This document shows, piece after piece, positions 9,536-20,487 of a stretch of 64,000 bases of DNA. Each line of letters starts with the position of its first letter. The stretch's first letter is position 1. The translations under genes and the position numbers were made by a program. This DNA is from Bettongia penicillata ogilbyi (lineage: Eukaryota; Chordata; Mammalia; Diprotodontia; Potoroidae). The notes below the pieces were generated by a model. The model was not told the DNA's origin. It ran no database searches and saw nothing but the letters and a program-made list of their open reading frames with translations. The stretch spans positions 9,558,825 to 9,622,824 of the forward strand of contig JAJHZJ010000311.1 of NCBI GenBank assembly GCA_023548195.1. Direction: 5' to 3'.

Positions 9536-11640
9536 ATTTAGAAAGTAATATGAATTAAAGGCAAAAGTCATCAATAAAACTCAAACACATTTTTAAAACA
9601 TTGTACTGCTTTTTTCCATGAAACATTTGGATCTCAGCAATGATAGGTGGAAAGATTTTGATGCTTACTTCATTGACAGTTGATTATTAATGTTCCTTCA
9701 TTTTTTTAAGTGTCCCCACCTGGGTGAAATTTATGTAAAAATGTTTATAATATCCAATATTGCTTCAGAAGTGTGGAGTCTTTATTTCATGAATATCTAA
9801 TTTATTTTCACTTTCTTTCTACAAAAAAAGTCTAATCTAATACCTAGAGCTTATAAATAATTAATAGCATTCTAGGGATGTGACTTTGTTCCGTGAAGAG
9901 GATGCCCAACTGATAGAACTGCAGAAGAAAGAGCAATAACCCAGAAAAACACAGAACTGTTGTTGAAAGTAGCTAAACTAGTGCTGAACACAGGGGCTCA
10001 TTTCCATAATACTTCTGACAAATAGCTTTTCTCATGGAATTAATTTTGAAGAAAATAACCTGCTTACTTTATATTATCTGAAGTAATAAAAAAATTCCAC
10101 AAAAAAAAGAACTTAGGGAAATCACTCTTATTCTCCTAAATTGCTGAATTTGAGCTATAGATGTATGATCCAAGTGAAGAATTGGCCAGTAAATTTAGGA
10201 TGGGGGGATTATTGATTATATTTATCTGTGAAAAACGTTCAAAGTTTCAAGGGACCTTTAATATAAAAAACTAAACCTGTACTGACCACAAAATGATTGA
10301 TCTTGGCCATTAAGATACTTAATTTTAGCCAGTTTTTGCATACACAGGCAATACATATGCTTTTGTATTTTCTCTTATTGCCTAAGATTTAATTCTTCCA
10401 TGAAAGATCTAAGGCTGTCTCTGAAATTAGAAATTAGATTATAGATTTTGATAAAGACATGGGTTAGTGAATGATTAGTAACTTCAGTCTTTGAAATGAG
10501 CTTAATTCTTGAGTTTGCAAATATTTGATTTATTCAAGGGTTCATGCCATTGCAGTTCAGACCTGTTACTTAACTGTCATTATAAATAAAATAAGTGAAT
10601 CTGTGTATAAGAGACAGTTCTCTTGCCTGAGGATCATATACACTCCCATGTCCTCAACCATCATTGCTAGGTTAAAAAGAAACAAAAACAAACAGCAAAA
10701 ACAAAAAGAACTCCCAAGTTTATATTTCTAGTAATGTCTTCCCTCCACCACCACCAACCTGTGCCACGGCTCCATATTCATGTTTCTAATACCTACTGCA
10801 TGTTTTAATATGGATATCTCCCTTAGCTCACCCTTAATAGGTCTAAAACTGGGGTCAGAATACATAGCATAAATAAGACCTAGACCACAGAGACCTGTAG
10901 TAGTCTATGGATTGCAATGGGGTTTCAATGGCAGGTCATCAAATGTAATAGATAATCAGTACACAATTGAAAGGGCTGAGAATTGTGTGCAGGGAAAGAA
11001 GCTTGATGTCAATGTAACAGTGACTTAACTGGCCCCCAGTGCTGGGGAATTCAGATACATTACATCTTGCCCCTCCCCAGGGTTCTCTTGTACCTTTTAG
11101 GGTTTTGGAGGGTGTCTAGACTCTCTACCATTGGCTCTAACCCTCACCTACAAATTCCCTCAAACTACCAGTTGGATTAATTTTTACAAAGGAATATTTA
11201 CTTCAAAGGTGTTTTTAGAACAAATATATAACATATCTGCCACCTGGGAGGCATAATCCATGTCCTGGTCCTTGCACCAACTCATACCCTTTGGAGAAAA
11301 TAGGGGTAAGGTTCATAGCTTATCTCAGTCCCTATATAGTTCAGTCTCACAAAGCTCTAAGTCCAAAGCCCCACTGGGCTTGAATCCCAGGCACCCTACC
11401 TTCTCAGGGCTTCCCTGCTGGGTTGGCAAGCTATACACCATGCCTAGAATTCAGCCTCCAAGACTGCCATGGCCCAAGCTCTATGTGATGATCCACATGG
11501 ATCCAGTAGGGAGTCCATGCCCTGTTTCTAGAACTGAGAAAGACAAAAATAGCAGGGCAAGCCAAAACCAAACCCAAGGGAAGAAGAAAAAAAAACCCAA
11601 ACAACACAAGCCCATTTTTCAGAGCCACAGAGTAGTAATG
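9536..11640. other. Unassigned, mostly non-repetitive DNA
   Basis: About 2.1 kb contains no repeat I can name and no credible gene. The frame 11260-11781 (173 codons) is the longest open stretch, but its 3' third is MIR-derived and the rest shows no known domain, and no splice-site pattern or codon bias supports it. An A-rich run lies at 10680-10710. Confidence 0.45.
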
Positions 11641-11700
11641 AGAATGAGAGTAAAAACTAACATTTATATGAAAATGAGAGTAAGAACTAACATTTATATA
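11641..11700 (+). repeat. 30-bp tandem duplication
   Basis: Bases 11641-11670 and 11671-11700 are near-identical 30-bp units, each 'agaatgagagtaa' or 'aaaatgagagtaa' plus 'aactaacatttata'. Four mismatches are visible by eye. The second unit contains the MIR start 'ctaacatttatata', so the duplication took in the first bases of the MIR. Confidence 0.9.
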
Positions 11701-11912
11701 GCACTTATTTTGTGCCAAAAACTATACTTAGCAATTTTCAACTGTTATCTCATTTTATCTTCACAACAACCTGGGCAGTAGGTTTATTATCTCTGTTTTA
11801 TAGTTGAAGAAACTGAGGCAAAAAGAGGATAAGTGTCTGAAGCTGGATATGAACTCAGATCTTCCTGACTCTAGGCTCATCCCTTTATATACTATGACAC
11901 CTAAGGTAGGAG
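11680..11912 (+). repeat. MIR core-SINE
   Basis: The pattern 'ctaacatttatatagcactt', 'cacaacaacctgggcagtag', 'gaagaaactgaggcaaaaag', 'gaactcagatcttcctgac' and 'actatgacacctaag' is a nearly complete MIR. Its 5' end is part of a 30-bp tandem duplication. Confidence 0.85.
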
Positions 11913-12149
11913 AAGGAAAATGAAGCCTTTCCCCTCATTCGGTCTGTCCATACTGTCAGCCCTTCACTCTCTCTTGAGACTTGAGGGAAGACAGAGTGGG
12001 AAGTGGTTCCAGTGTGGCAATTTATAAAGGTGCAGCCTGCTCTGGCTAGGCAGCCAGTCTAAAGAGTCTACTGCCACTCCTGTGGCATCATAATGGAGTA
12101 TGCCTTTTACCATAATCTGAATGCCTCCATGTTAGGTTATCTGGACTTT

Positions 12150-12530
12150 TGAACTCTTTGATCAGTCAAATTTGTGTTCTCTCTGTTCCTTATAAATGAC
12201 TCTCCATCTTCCATCTTCGTATGGTTGCAATGGTTGTCCTGTTTGCCTAGAATGCACTGTTTTCTTATCTCTACCTCTCTTTTTCTGAAGCCTTTTCTGA
12301 TCTCCTAAAGTACTATTGCCCTTATCCCCAAATTGTAACATCTTTGCATACATACATATTGATTCAATTTATATTTGTGCTGTATATATTTATATGTATA
12401 CTTGTCTTTTTGCTTACCACCACTAGAATTTCAGCTGCTTGGAAATAGAGATTATTTTCCTCTTTGTATATGTATCCTAAGTACATGACACATAGTAGGT
12501 ACTTTATAAATACTTATTAATCAATGTCTC
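12150..12530 (+). repeat. L2 LINE 3' UTR
   Basis: The L2 3' UTR landmarks appear in order: 'gtttgcctagaatgcact', a 'ttttctgatctcc' block, 'ctagaatttcagctgctt', then the terminus 'gacacatagtaggtacttta' with 'taaatacttatt'. No coding sequence is included. Confidence 0.75.
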
Positions 12531-12589
12531 AATTGACTACATTTCACTGACAGCAGTAGCCTTTTTGACGATATTGCATCTTTCATATT

Positions 12590-13155
12590 GCTACCAGATT
12601 AATCTCATCTGCATCATTCCATTCCTCCAAAATGTTCAGTGGCTCCCCATTGCCTAATAAACCATATCTAAAGTTCTTAGCCTGGTATTTAAGACCCTCC
12701 AAAAACTGGTTCTGACATCTCTTTCTAATCTTTTATCAAATAAATCTTCTTCATGAAGACCTTCTACTGAAGCCACTTGTCAGAATAGAATACTTCTAAT
12801 ACTGTCTTGCCAAACTCTACAGGCCTGTTCACATCTTTTCCTCCAGTGAGAATGCTCACATCCCTATCTCCCTCTGGTAATAAATGATCTATTCATTCAA
12901 TCACAGCTTGATTGTTGCCCCTTTCATGAAGACTTCCCAGATTTTTCCTTCACCTTATTTCCCAGCACACTGTATGCCCTTACTGTATTTATCACATTCA
13001 GCTTGATTCACATTTCTCCGTGTATATGTCTTCACTCTTTCCCAATAATAAGCCTTTTGAGGGCTAGGATTATGTTTTATTGATTTTTGTAATTGCCCTA
13101 GTGCATAACACAATGCATTAGATCCTCTAGATGCTTAATAAATATTTTTTGTATA
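12590..13155 (+). repeat. L2 LINE ORF end and 3' UTR
   Basis: A second plus-strand L2 follows 60 bp after the previous one. Visible blocks are 'cagtggctccccattgccta', 'gcctggtatttaagaccctc', 'gaagacttcccaga', 'ccttttgagggctaggatta' and the terminus 'tagatgcttaataaatat'. The two copies overlap in family coordinates, so they are two insertions rather than one split copy. Confidence 0.8.
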
Positions 13156-13559
13156 TTGAAATTACAGAGTAAACCAACTTTAAATTGATACATTAACAAG
13201 TTTTACAATGAAAGCATACATTTTAACTCAATGGAAGTATATCAGAGAATCTCAAATTTCCAATTTCCCTTCCATTTATCTCTTATTCCCTTGTCTGTCT
13301 TTATTTTCATTTTTAAAAAATTTCTGAGATACAAGATCACCAACTCCTTCTCAGACTTCCAGTACCTCGAGGAAATCACAGCAAGTATGATTCACCTGAC
13401 TTAGGGTTCGTTAAAAACAAAGAAAGGAGTTTGTGTGTCAGTCAAAGATAGAGCATGGTGGAGAGGAATTAAGAAAGGATCAACATGGTGGAAATATGTC
13501 TTATTATAATGGAATTATAGCCCAAGCCAACTTCTCGTTTTGTACCAAACCTTAACCTT
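13156..13559. other. Unassigned non-coding DNA
   Basis: No recognisable repeat or gene. Confidence 0.4.
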
Positions 13560-15000
13560 GGATTATTCCCTTCATCTCTCTCTATTTCTGATCATGTGCT
13601 GCTATACGCAGCTGGAGAAAGTCTCAGTCACATTGACTAGTTACATTATAAATTCATGATCTCCCAATTCAATTGAGTCCTCAACGTAGGAAAGCAATCT
13701 TTTTTATTCTTCCCTGTTTGCCTATTTAATTACTCTTAAATCCTTTACAAAACCTTCTCTTCTTCCTTCAAATTTCCTACATCTTCATGTCTCCCCTTTC
13801 TCTTAGCCCAGGCGATCTTATCTCTTACTTTACTGAGAATATTGAGATTATTCAATATTAATTTCCAGTTCTCCTCTTCATTTTAAATATCTTAACATCA
13901 TTCTACACTTTCTCTTCCTGTCCCTCAGTTTCTGACAATGAGGCGGCCCTTCTCCTTGTCATGGCCAATCCCCTACATGTCCAATTGATCCTATCCCCTT
14001 TTCTACCGCAAATTAACAATCTCAATCACCCATTCTCTCTAACCTCTAAAAACATATCTATCAGATTCTTCTTTACCACACCCGATCATTTTAAACTATT
14101 CCCTCATGCTTAAAACAACCAAGAAAATCTTTCTCTGCAAGCAACTATGTTCTCAAGCTACAGTCTTATATCTTCCCAAAATTTTCTCCCAAATTCCTAG
14201 AAAATGGCACCTACACTTCATGCCTACATTTTTTCCCTCTTGTCATTCACTCCTCAACCTTTTGAAATCTGGCTTCTGGCTTGGCCATTGGATTGAAATT
14301 GCTCTCTCTACAATTATCAATGAGTTCTCTATTACCAAATCTGACAGTGTTCTTTCAGTGTTCATTCTAATATCTTCTGCATTTGATACTGTTGACCACC
14401 CTCTCCTCGATACTCTCTGTCCTCTAAACTTTTGTGACACTTTTCTTACCTTTCTTTTCTTGTACTTCTACCTGACTGCTTCTACAAAGTCTCCTCTGCT
14501 ACTTTTTCATCCAGATCATAACTATTAAGTATGAATTTTTCTAATAATATCTTAGGTCCCCTACTCCTCTTTACATTCTTTCTCTCTGTCTCTGTCTCTC
14601 TATCTCTTTCTCTAGGTCTCTCTCTCTCTCCCACATCATCAGATCCCATGATTTTAATTAAAAACTCTGTACTAATAACTCCCAGAACTACACATCCAGA
14701 CTCAGTCTCTCCCCTTACCTTCAAATTTATATCACTAATTGCCTATGGATATTTGATCCTGGATGGCCTGGAGACATCTGAATCTCAGCTTGTACAAAAT
14801 CCAACTTATATTTCCTTCAAACTACCCTCTTAGAAAATTCCCCATTTTTTGAAGACACCATTATCCTTCCCACATCCCAGGTTCAAAATGGTGGCATTAT
14901 CCTTTATTCCTCTTTTATGTCCCATCCAATCAGTTGCAAAATATTGTTTCTCTTTCTACAGCATATCTTGCATCTGACCTCTTATTTTTACTCGAATAAC
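13560..15000 (+). repeat. L2 LINE reverse-transcriptase region
   Basis: About 1.4 kb of L2 ORF2-like sequence, in sense orientation. It starts in the part upstream of the polymerase (gctggagaaagtctcagtca), crosses the reverse-transcriptase core at about 14380 and continues past 'tcagatcccatgattttaat' and 'cagactcagtctctcccctt'. It is full of frameshifts and stops. A CT-rich expansion sits at 14580-14632. Confidence 0.8.
14106..14528 (+). pseudogene. L2 reverse transcriptase remnant
   Basis: A 140-codon frame inside the L2 copy retains the polymerase motif-A region: residues 93-102 read SAFDTVDHPL, matching the conserved AFDTVDHxLL of L2/CR1 reverse transcriptases, whose Asp binds catalytic metal. 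Upstream, 'SLLNLLKSGFWLG' corresponds to the conserved 'LL...QSGFR' block. The motif-C (YADD-like) Asp pair is not in the open frame. It is a fossil with no expected function. Confidence 0.75.
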
Positions 15001-15154
15001 TAGCATCTGATTTTCTTTCTAATTATTTTTTTAATATTTATCTCTTTTTCATGTATGGTTAAGCTCAGATTTGCAGAGTAGGTCACCTAAGGCTGGATCC
15101 TAAGTACCAGTGCTCTATGGAAAATATCATTCCATTCTCTCCTGCATTTTTTAG

Positions 15155-15482
15155 TGGGGCAGCTTGGTGGTGCAATGGATAGAGCACTGGTGCAGAAGTC
15201 AGGAGGACTTGAGTTCAAATCTCATCTCAGACACTCGACCCTCACTAGCTGTGTGACCTTGGGCAAGTCACTTAACCTCAATTGCCTCATCCTGGGTCAT
15301 CTCCAGTCATCCTGATGAATACCTGATCACTGGATTCAGATGGCTCTGGAGGAGAAGTGAGGCTGGTGACCTGCACAGCCCTCCCTCACTCAAAACAAAG
15401 ACAAGTGCAAGTTATGTCATCATTTCTCTAATGGCAGAGTCTTCTTTGGCAATAAAAGATGAACACACACACACACACACAC
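15155..15482 (+). repeat. WSINE1-type SINE with target-site duplication
   Basis: A full-length copy runs from 'ggggcagcttggtgg' through the tRNA-like head and WSINE1 body (gggtcatctccagtcatcct, ggctctggaggagaagtgag, tcttctttggcaataaaa) to a terminal (CA)n. The 9-bp direct repeat GCATTTTTT flanks it at 15144-15152 and 15497-15505. The target-site duplication and good preservation indicate a relatively recent L1-type insertion. Confidence 0.92.
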
Positions 15483-15505
15483 ATATCCACACACAAGCAT
15501 TTTTT

Positions 15506-15794
15506 GATGGGAGCCAGAAGTTAGAGAAGATAATTGATGATGACTACAGAAATAGTGGAACAGTCTAACAATAATGTCAAGATCACTAAAGGTTATACCA
15601 AAGACAGCAAGAAATGCTACAGTGGGACCAAGACAGCAACCAGAGAATGGATGTAATTATTACTCAGGTTAGATAGAATATTGATAACTGATGGGAAATA
15701 AAGAAGGCAGTACTACCAAACTATTATTTTTGAGTTTATTTGCCAAAGAAAATGACTTTGAAGACTGAAGTAAGTCAGAGGGAAAGTTTTGGTA
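15506..15794. other. Unassigned non-coding DNA
   Basis: Short A-rich stretch between the WSINE1 and a MIR-like element. No family recognised. Confidence 0.4.
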
Positions 15795-15972
15795 TAGTGG
15801 AAAAATAATTTGATTTGGATTCAGGGGAGCCGGGCTAGAGTGGAGTCTCTGCTACTTTTTGATTATATGATTTTGACAAGTTTTTCTCCCTTTTGAGCCT
15901 CAATTTCCTCATATGTAAAGTGAAGCAGATAAGGTGTCAGATCTCTTTCAGCTCTAGTGTTCTATGATCTAT
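15795..15972 (+). repeat. MIR-family SINE (diverged)
   Basis: The blocks 'gagcctcaatttcctcatat', 'gtaaagtgaagcagataag' and 'tctctttcagctctagtgtt' followed by 'ctatgatct' follow the MIR-type pattern 'cctcagtttcctcatctgtaaaatg ... ccttccagctctaa ... ctatgatc'. Confidence 0.65.
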
Positions 15973-16074
15973 TATTTTTTTGAGCTAAAGATAATTGAAG
16001 AGATGATAAGCAGGTATAAGTACAGATAATTTGGCCCAAATAGACTATATCCCAGAGTACTAGAAAAATAAAAA

Positions 16075-17460
16075 CATAATTCTTGTGGGTATGATTATTG
16101 TTCCATCTCTGAAAAATCATGGATAACTAGAGAAGTAATGAAGGACTGGGGATAGGCATAGACTTTCAAATTATGAAAATATATATAATCTTTAAACTAC
16201 AGTCAAGTCAAGTAAACTTGATATCTCTTCTCAGAAGAAGGAAACAAGTCTATAGCACATTATGAAAGGATTGGTTTTTATTCATTTAGAAAGGGAAACA
16301 GTAACCTCTATTAGCTCACAAAGATTCTTGATTTGCAGGACACTCCAAAATCTCCTGTTTTGGCCAAATTATTCATGTGATAAATCTTGGGAATGGCACA
16401 GATATTATGTGCCTGGATTTCAACAAGAAATTTGAAAAAGGTCATCACAGTATCTTTTTTTTTCAAAAATTAAAAGGCTGGGTAGATACTAAGCCAGTAG
16501 AATAGATTCAGAGCAAGTTAAAAAAAACATGACTCAAAAGATAGTGATTAATAGACTAATGTCAAATCTCAAGGAAATCTCCAGTGTGTAGCTTTAAGGT
16601 TTTATTCTTGGTTGAATTTTATTCAACACATTTTATTAATGACTTGGATGAAGATATTGGAAGCATACTTACCAAACTTTCATTTGACATGAACCTGAGG
16701 TGGATTCTTAATATTTTGAATAACAAATTTTGGATTTAAAAAGATATAAACCAGCCAAAATCATGGGTCAAATCTAGTAAGATTGAAATCTAATAAGTAT
16801 AAATATGAAGTCCAGCTTTGGGATTCAAAATATTGATTCTGCAATTAAAACTTGAAAGATGTTATCAAAATAAATACATCTTCAAAACTCTTGCATTTTC
16901 AGTGAATTTCACAGAAAGATAAAGATGGACCCCATGAAATGGCAGCCCAAACACGCTCTTCAAAATTAATGACCTGTGTTAATGTCAGCCAATATATTAT
17001 ATTATCAAAGCATTATATCTAGAAGATGGAAGATGATACTCCTATGGAATTTTGCCCTCATTACACTATCTCTAATGAGGGAGTGCAAAAACATGCAATT
17101 TGAGAATTGTTTAAAGGAAGACAGAATATTTAGCCTAAAGAATAGAAGTTTAAGGGGAGAGAATGTCCATTCTCTTCAAGTGTTTATTTGAAGTGCTATT
17201 GCATAGTAGAGAAGTAGGCTTATTTTGCTATGTCTCAAGGAATAAAACTAGACTCCATGGTGCCAATCACAAAGAGAGAGCTTTCAGTTTTCTATATGGA
17301 ATGCCTTCTCTAAAATGGAGTTGTTTTCAAGCATATTGTATTGACTAGTGGTTTGCTTTTCACTGGAGGTGTTTTAGTGATGGCTAAATGATCATTTTGG
17401 AAGGATGTTGTATAGGAGATCCCTGCTCAGCCATGATCAGCAAGGTGGCCCCTGGGGAGC
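16075..17460 (+). repeat. L3/CR1 LINE (RT region to near 3' end)
   Basis: A long, decayed L3/CR1 copy in sense orientation. Recognisable are 'aactagagaagtaatgaagg', the motif-A area 'atgtgcctggatttcaacaa', 'atggttcaatgtcaa'-like text at 16556, the 'cccagggatctgtgc' equivalent, 'tttattaatgacttggatga' at 16632, and the 3' domain 'aggaagacagaatatttagc' and 'tctcttcaagtgttta'. Frequent stops show that no protein is made. The 3' end near 17460 is uncertain. Confidence 0.75.
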
Positions 17461-18289
17461 AGTGTGCTAGATAGAGCTGGTTCAGAGATAAATTTTCGGT
17501 GTCAATATTTATACATCAGAAATCATCAAAAGCTTCAATATAAGGCTTGATTTATTGTGTCGATGATTGTCTAGGCTTAAGAGAGTGATAGAGACAATAT
17601 CAATAATGCAGATCAATCTAATGTGTGTTATGCTTACATGGCTTTTCCGCTGGATAACTCTTCGTTAAATGTTGATCAGCATGCTCTTGCACCTGAAGAT
17701 CCTTCTAATCTGAGATTACATGTGTTTATGATTTTCCAATTATATCAACCGTTTTCATTCTCTTTGACTTTTATTTTCGCTACCTTTTGACAGTATCTAT
17801 TAAGTAACCTTTATTTCTTTCCTTCCCTCTCCCTCTTTCTTTTTCCATTGCTGCCTCCATCCTTTCTTCCTTTTTTCCCTTCCTTCTTCCTTCATTCCTT
17901 TTTTTCCCTTCCTATTCCCTCTCTCCTCTCTCACTAACTCTCTCTCTTTTCCAGACTACCCCTTTAATTAACCAAGATCATGTGGAATTAAGACCATATC
18001 ATTCTATCTGCAGTAGAGTAGGCTGCCCCCCCATTATGAAATTAATAGTTGCTATTTTATTCTGCTTTCACATCTACATGTTAAAATACTCGTTATTCAT
18101 ACTGACTTGAGTCATTTGGAATAGTGAACACACATTTGTTCACAAACTTATGTAAATGAATATAACATATGTATGAAATGTATAATGTGTGCTGGAGACT
18201 GGCTAAGTCAACTGTCGATATGGGTACACATGTGTTTTCTATATACATGTAAAAATATCCTCACACATAGTGTGATTGCTTGACTATGT
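17461..18289. other. Unassigned DNA with a pyrimidine-rich tract
   Basis: No repeat family was recognised at 17461-17814. A C/T-rich, low-complexity stretch covers 17815-17945. The rest to 18289 is AT-rich with several TGTA/CACA runs. No credible frame. Confidence 0.45.
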
Positions 18290-18560
18290 GTACACACACA
18301 GGAACTTCATTCTCTCTTCTAATACCGAGATTCTCATGAGTCAGAATCAGAACATGAGAGCCATTTAACAGCACACAGACGTCAGCAATGCGGGACAGGA
18401 AATGAATAAGAATCTCTAATCAAGCTGTGTTGTAGTGTGAGCACATAAAACAAAGCTGGCAGGCAGGAATTTTTGCCAATTTTGCCACAAGGTGAAAAAA
18501 AAAGGCTCACTTATCACCGGGACAGTTTTGCTCATTTTGCATTATAAGGAAAAGAGTGGG
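18290..18560. other. Candidate conserved non-coding sequence
   Basis: This stretch has balanced composition and no recognisable transposon or low-complexity sequence, in contrast to its surroundings. It includes 'gcacacagacgtcagcaatg' (with a CRE-half-site-like tgacg/cgtca), 'aatctctaatcaagctgtgt' and 'gctggcaggcaggaattttt'. Only the absence of repeats supports the call. Function is unknown. Confidence 0.25.
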
Positions 18561-19289
18561 TTCTTTTTCAGTGAAAAGTTATTTTCATTTCTCAAAAATA
18601 TAAGTTAGTTCTTCACCACTAGAAGAGCTATGTTTGAAGGTAGCTACATACATATGTATGCATGTGAATGGCAGGTAATGAGGAAACGAAAGAAATCAAA
18701 GGATAAATTCTATTTGCTCTTACGTATTTTTATGAGCAGAATCTTGTTCTCATAATCTAACACCCTAATCTATGAAGCATGGAGAGGGAGAAGCAAGCAT
18801 GAGATTCTTATGAAAATTTCACCAAGAAATGAAAAGTGGAATCAATTGCCAAATGTTCAATTAATTTGCTTTCAAGAAGTCTTTGTAGTTTTATCTAGAA
18901 TACTTGAGCAAAGAGGGCTAGCCTCTTTGTTAGGTCAAAGGAATGATGACTTTGACAATTCTTTGGAGACACTGAAGTAAATTTTGTCAACTGCAAATGA
19001 GTATGATGTTTTGTTACATCTTGATACCATCTACATTCATAACCGATGCTATAGTTTATTTATTTACACTGATTAATTATTTAATCTTTAAACTTGTGGC
19101 TTTGATGATAGTTAGCTTAGGGGGTAAATTCAAAATGGAATAAATAATCACATTTCTGATCAGCCTAGAAATGATAGTCAGGCACTAAAAATCAATAAGA
19201 TAGAAATGTAGAAAGATATGTCTCAGATGTACCGTAATAATCTCTCCCTTTCATAATAGCCTTTTCTTTGGTTATGAGACTGTAGGACA
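18561..19289. other. Unassigned non-coding DNA
   Basis: Low-repeat, AT-rich sequence with no coding evidence. A short TACATACATATGTATGCATG palindrome-rich stretch lies at 18645-18664. Confidence 0.45.
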
Positions 19290-19440
19290 AGTAACAATAG
19301 TATTATCTCTATTCTACAGATGAGTAAACTGAGTTCAAAGAGGTTAAATCTCTTGTAAATACAGAAACTGCTAATAAAAGACAGGACAACTTATTCTAGT
19401 CTTCTGATCCTAAGTCTAAACTACAGAGTTTACCCTCTTT
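19290..19440 (+). repeat. MIR fragment
   Basis: The MIR core 'tctacagatgagtaaactga' followed by 'gttcaaagaggttaaa' and a decayed tail is clear. The 5' part is weak. Confidence 0.7.
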
Positions 19441-19809
19441 GCTTTGAAGGATGAGAGACTTGACAAGTCAGGAAATTCCACCATTGAGGATTCTCCATGT
19501 GAAAGATGATGTCTCTAATTCCCTGAATTTGGCAGCTCTCAGCAAGTACACTTTTGTTAACCATAATTTCCTATATGTTTTACAGGGAAAGAAAAAGATG
19601 CAAAAGCCACTTGAAGTCAAGTCATTTAGGCCTTTATGTGCTATTGTCTATATCTTGATTCACATTTAGAAGAACAGAAGCATTTTGAACTGGAATAGGG
19701 AACTGTCATACAATATTTTTCCTGTTACTAACATGCAACATTTGCTCAGGTGTTCAACTATGGCAGCTGCAGGTTTTGGTTGGTTGGCATGAATGACCAT
19801 GCAAAATTA
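19441..19809. other. Unassigned non-coding DNA
   Basis: No recognised repeat. The 72-codon frame 19451-19669 has no known domain. Confidence 0.4.
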
Positions 19810-20210
19810 ATGTGCTATGGTATATGAATATAATGGAATACTCATATGGTTTAAAAAATAATGAAAGAAATAGGTTTAGAGAAACCTGGAAAGACATCTT
19901 TGAACTGATGTAGAGTGAAGTGAGGAAACAGATAACGATTCATAAGATAAAGAAAAATAAGTTTGATACATTTAAGAACTCCAGCTAATGCAGTGATTCA
20001 ATAGAACTGATGGAGAACCATGTTAAACACCTCCTGAGAGAGATATGTAGTATGACATGCATTTTTGAACATGGACAATGTGAAGGTTTGACTTGCTTGA
20101 ATTACTTGTTACAAAGATTTTCTTTTTGCTTTTCTTTTAAATTCAGTGTGAAAAGGAGAGAATTTACTTTTGTTAATTTAAAAGTAAGATAAATTAAAAG
20201 ATAAAAATCC
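19810..20210 (+). repeat. Old L1 3' end
   Basis: Text such as 'ggtatatgaatataatggaa', 'acctggaaagacatctttga' and 'actgatgtagagtgaagtga' matches the ORF2-end/3' UTR of an old marsupial L1 subfamily, ending in an A-rich region near 20205. It is more diverged than the L1 3' ends at 6298 or 30302. Confidence 0.75.
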
Positions 20211-20487
20211 AAAAGCATTAGAAAGAAAGTGTATTGCATGCTATCCTAAGGAAGTGTTATTTAGCCATGCAAGAGCAAACACAAGAAACAGAAAACGACA
20301 ACAATATCAAAGACAACACCAAAAATAATATAAAAACCAATATACAGTCAGTATAGGTAATGCTGAAAAGGTCCACATCTGAGAGAAGAAAAATAATTGT
20401 ACATTTCCTAATAATCTAATTTCTACGGGAAATACCTTTGTGGCCATCCTCTCAGTGTGTGTCATCAAATGCCTACTTCATATCAAG
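20211..20487. other. Unassigned non-coding DNA
   Basis: A-rich sequence with no family assignment. Confidence 0.35.

Noticed and set aside
11260..11781. 173-codon plus-strand frame
   Set aside because: It runs into a tandem duplication and a MIR, and has no recognisable domain or promoter context. Chance is the best explanation.
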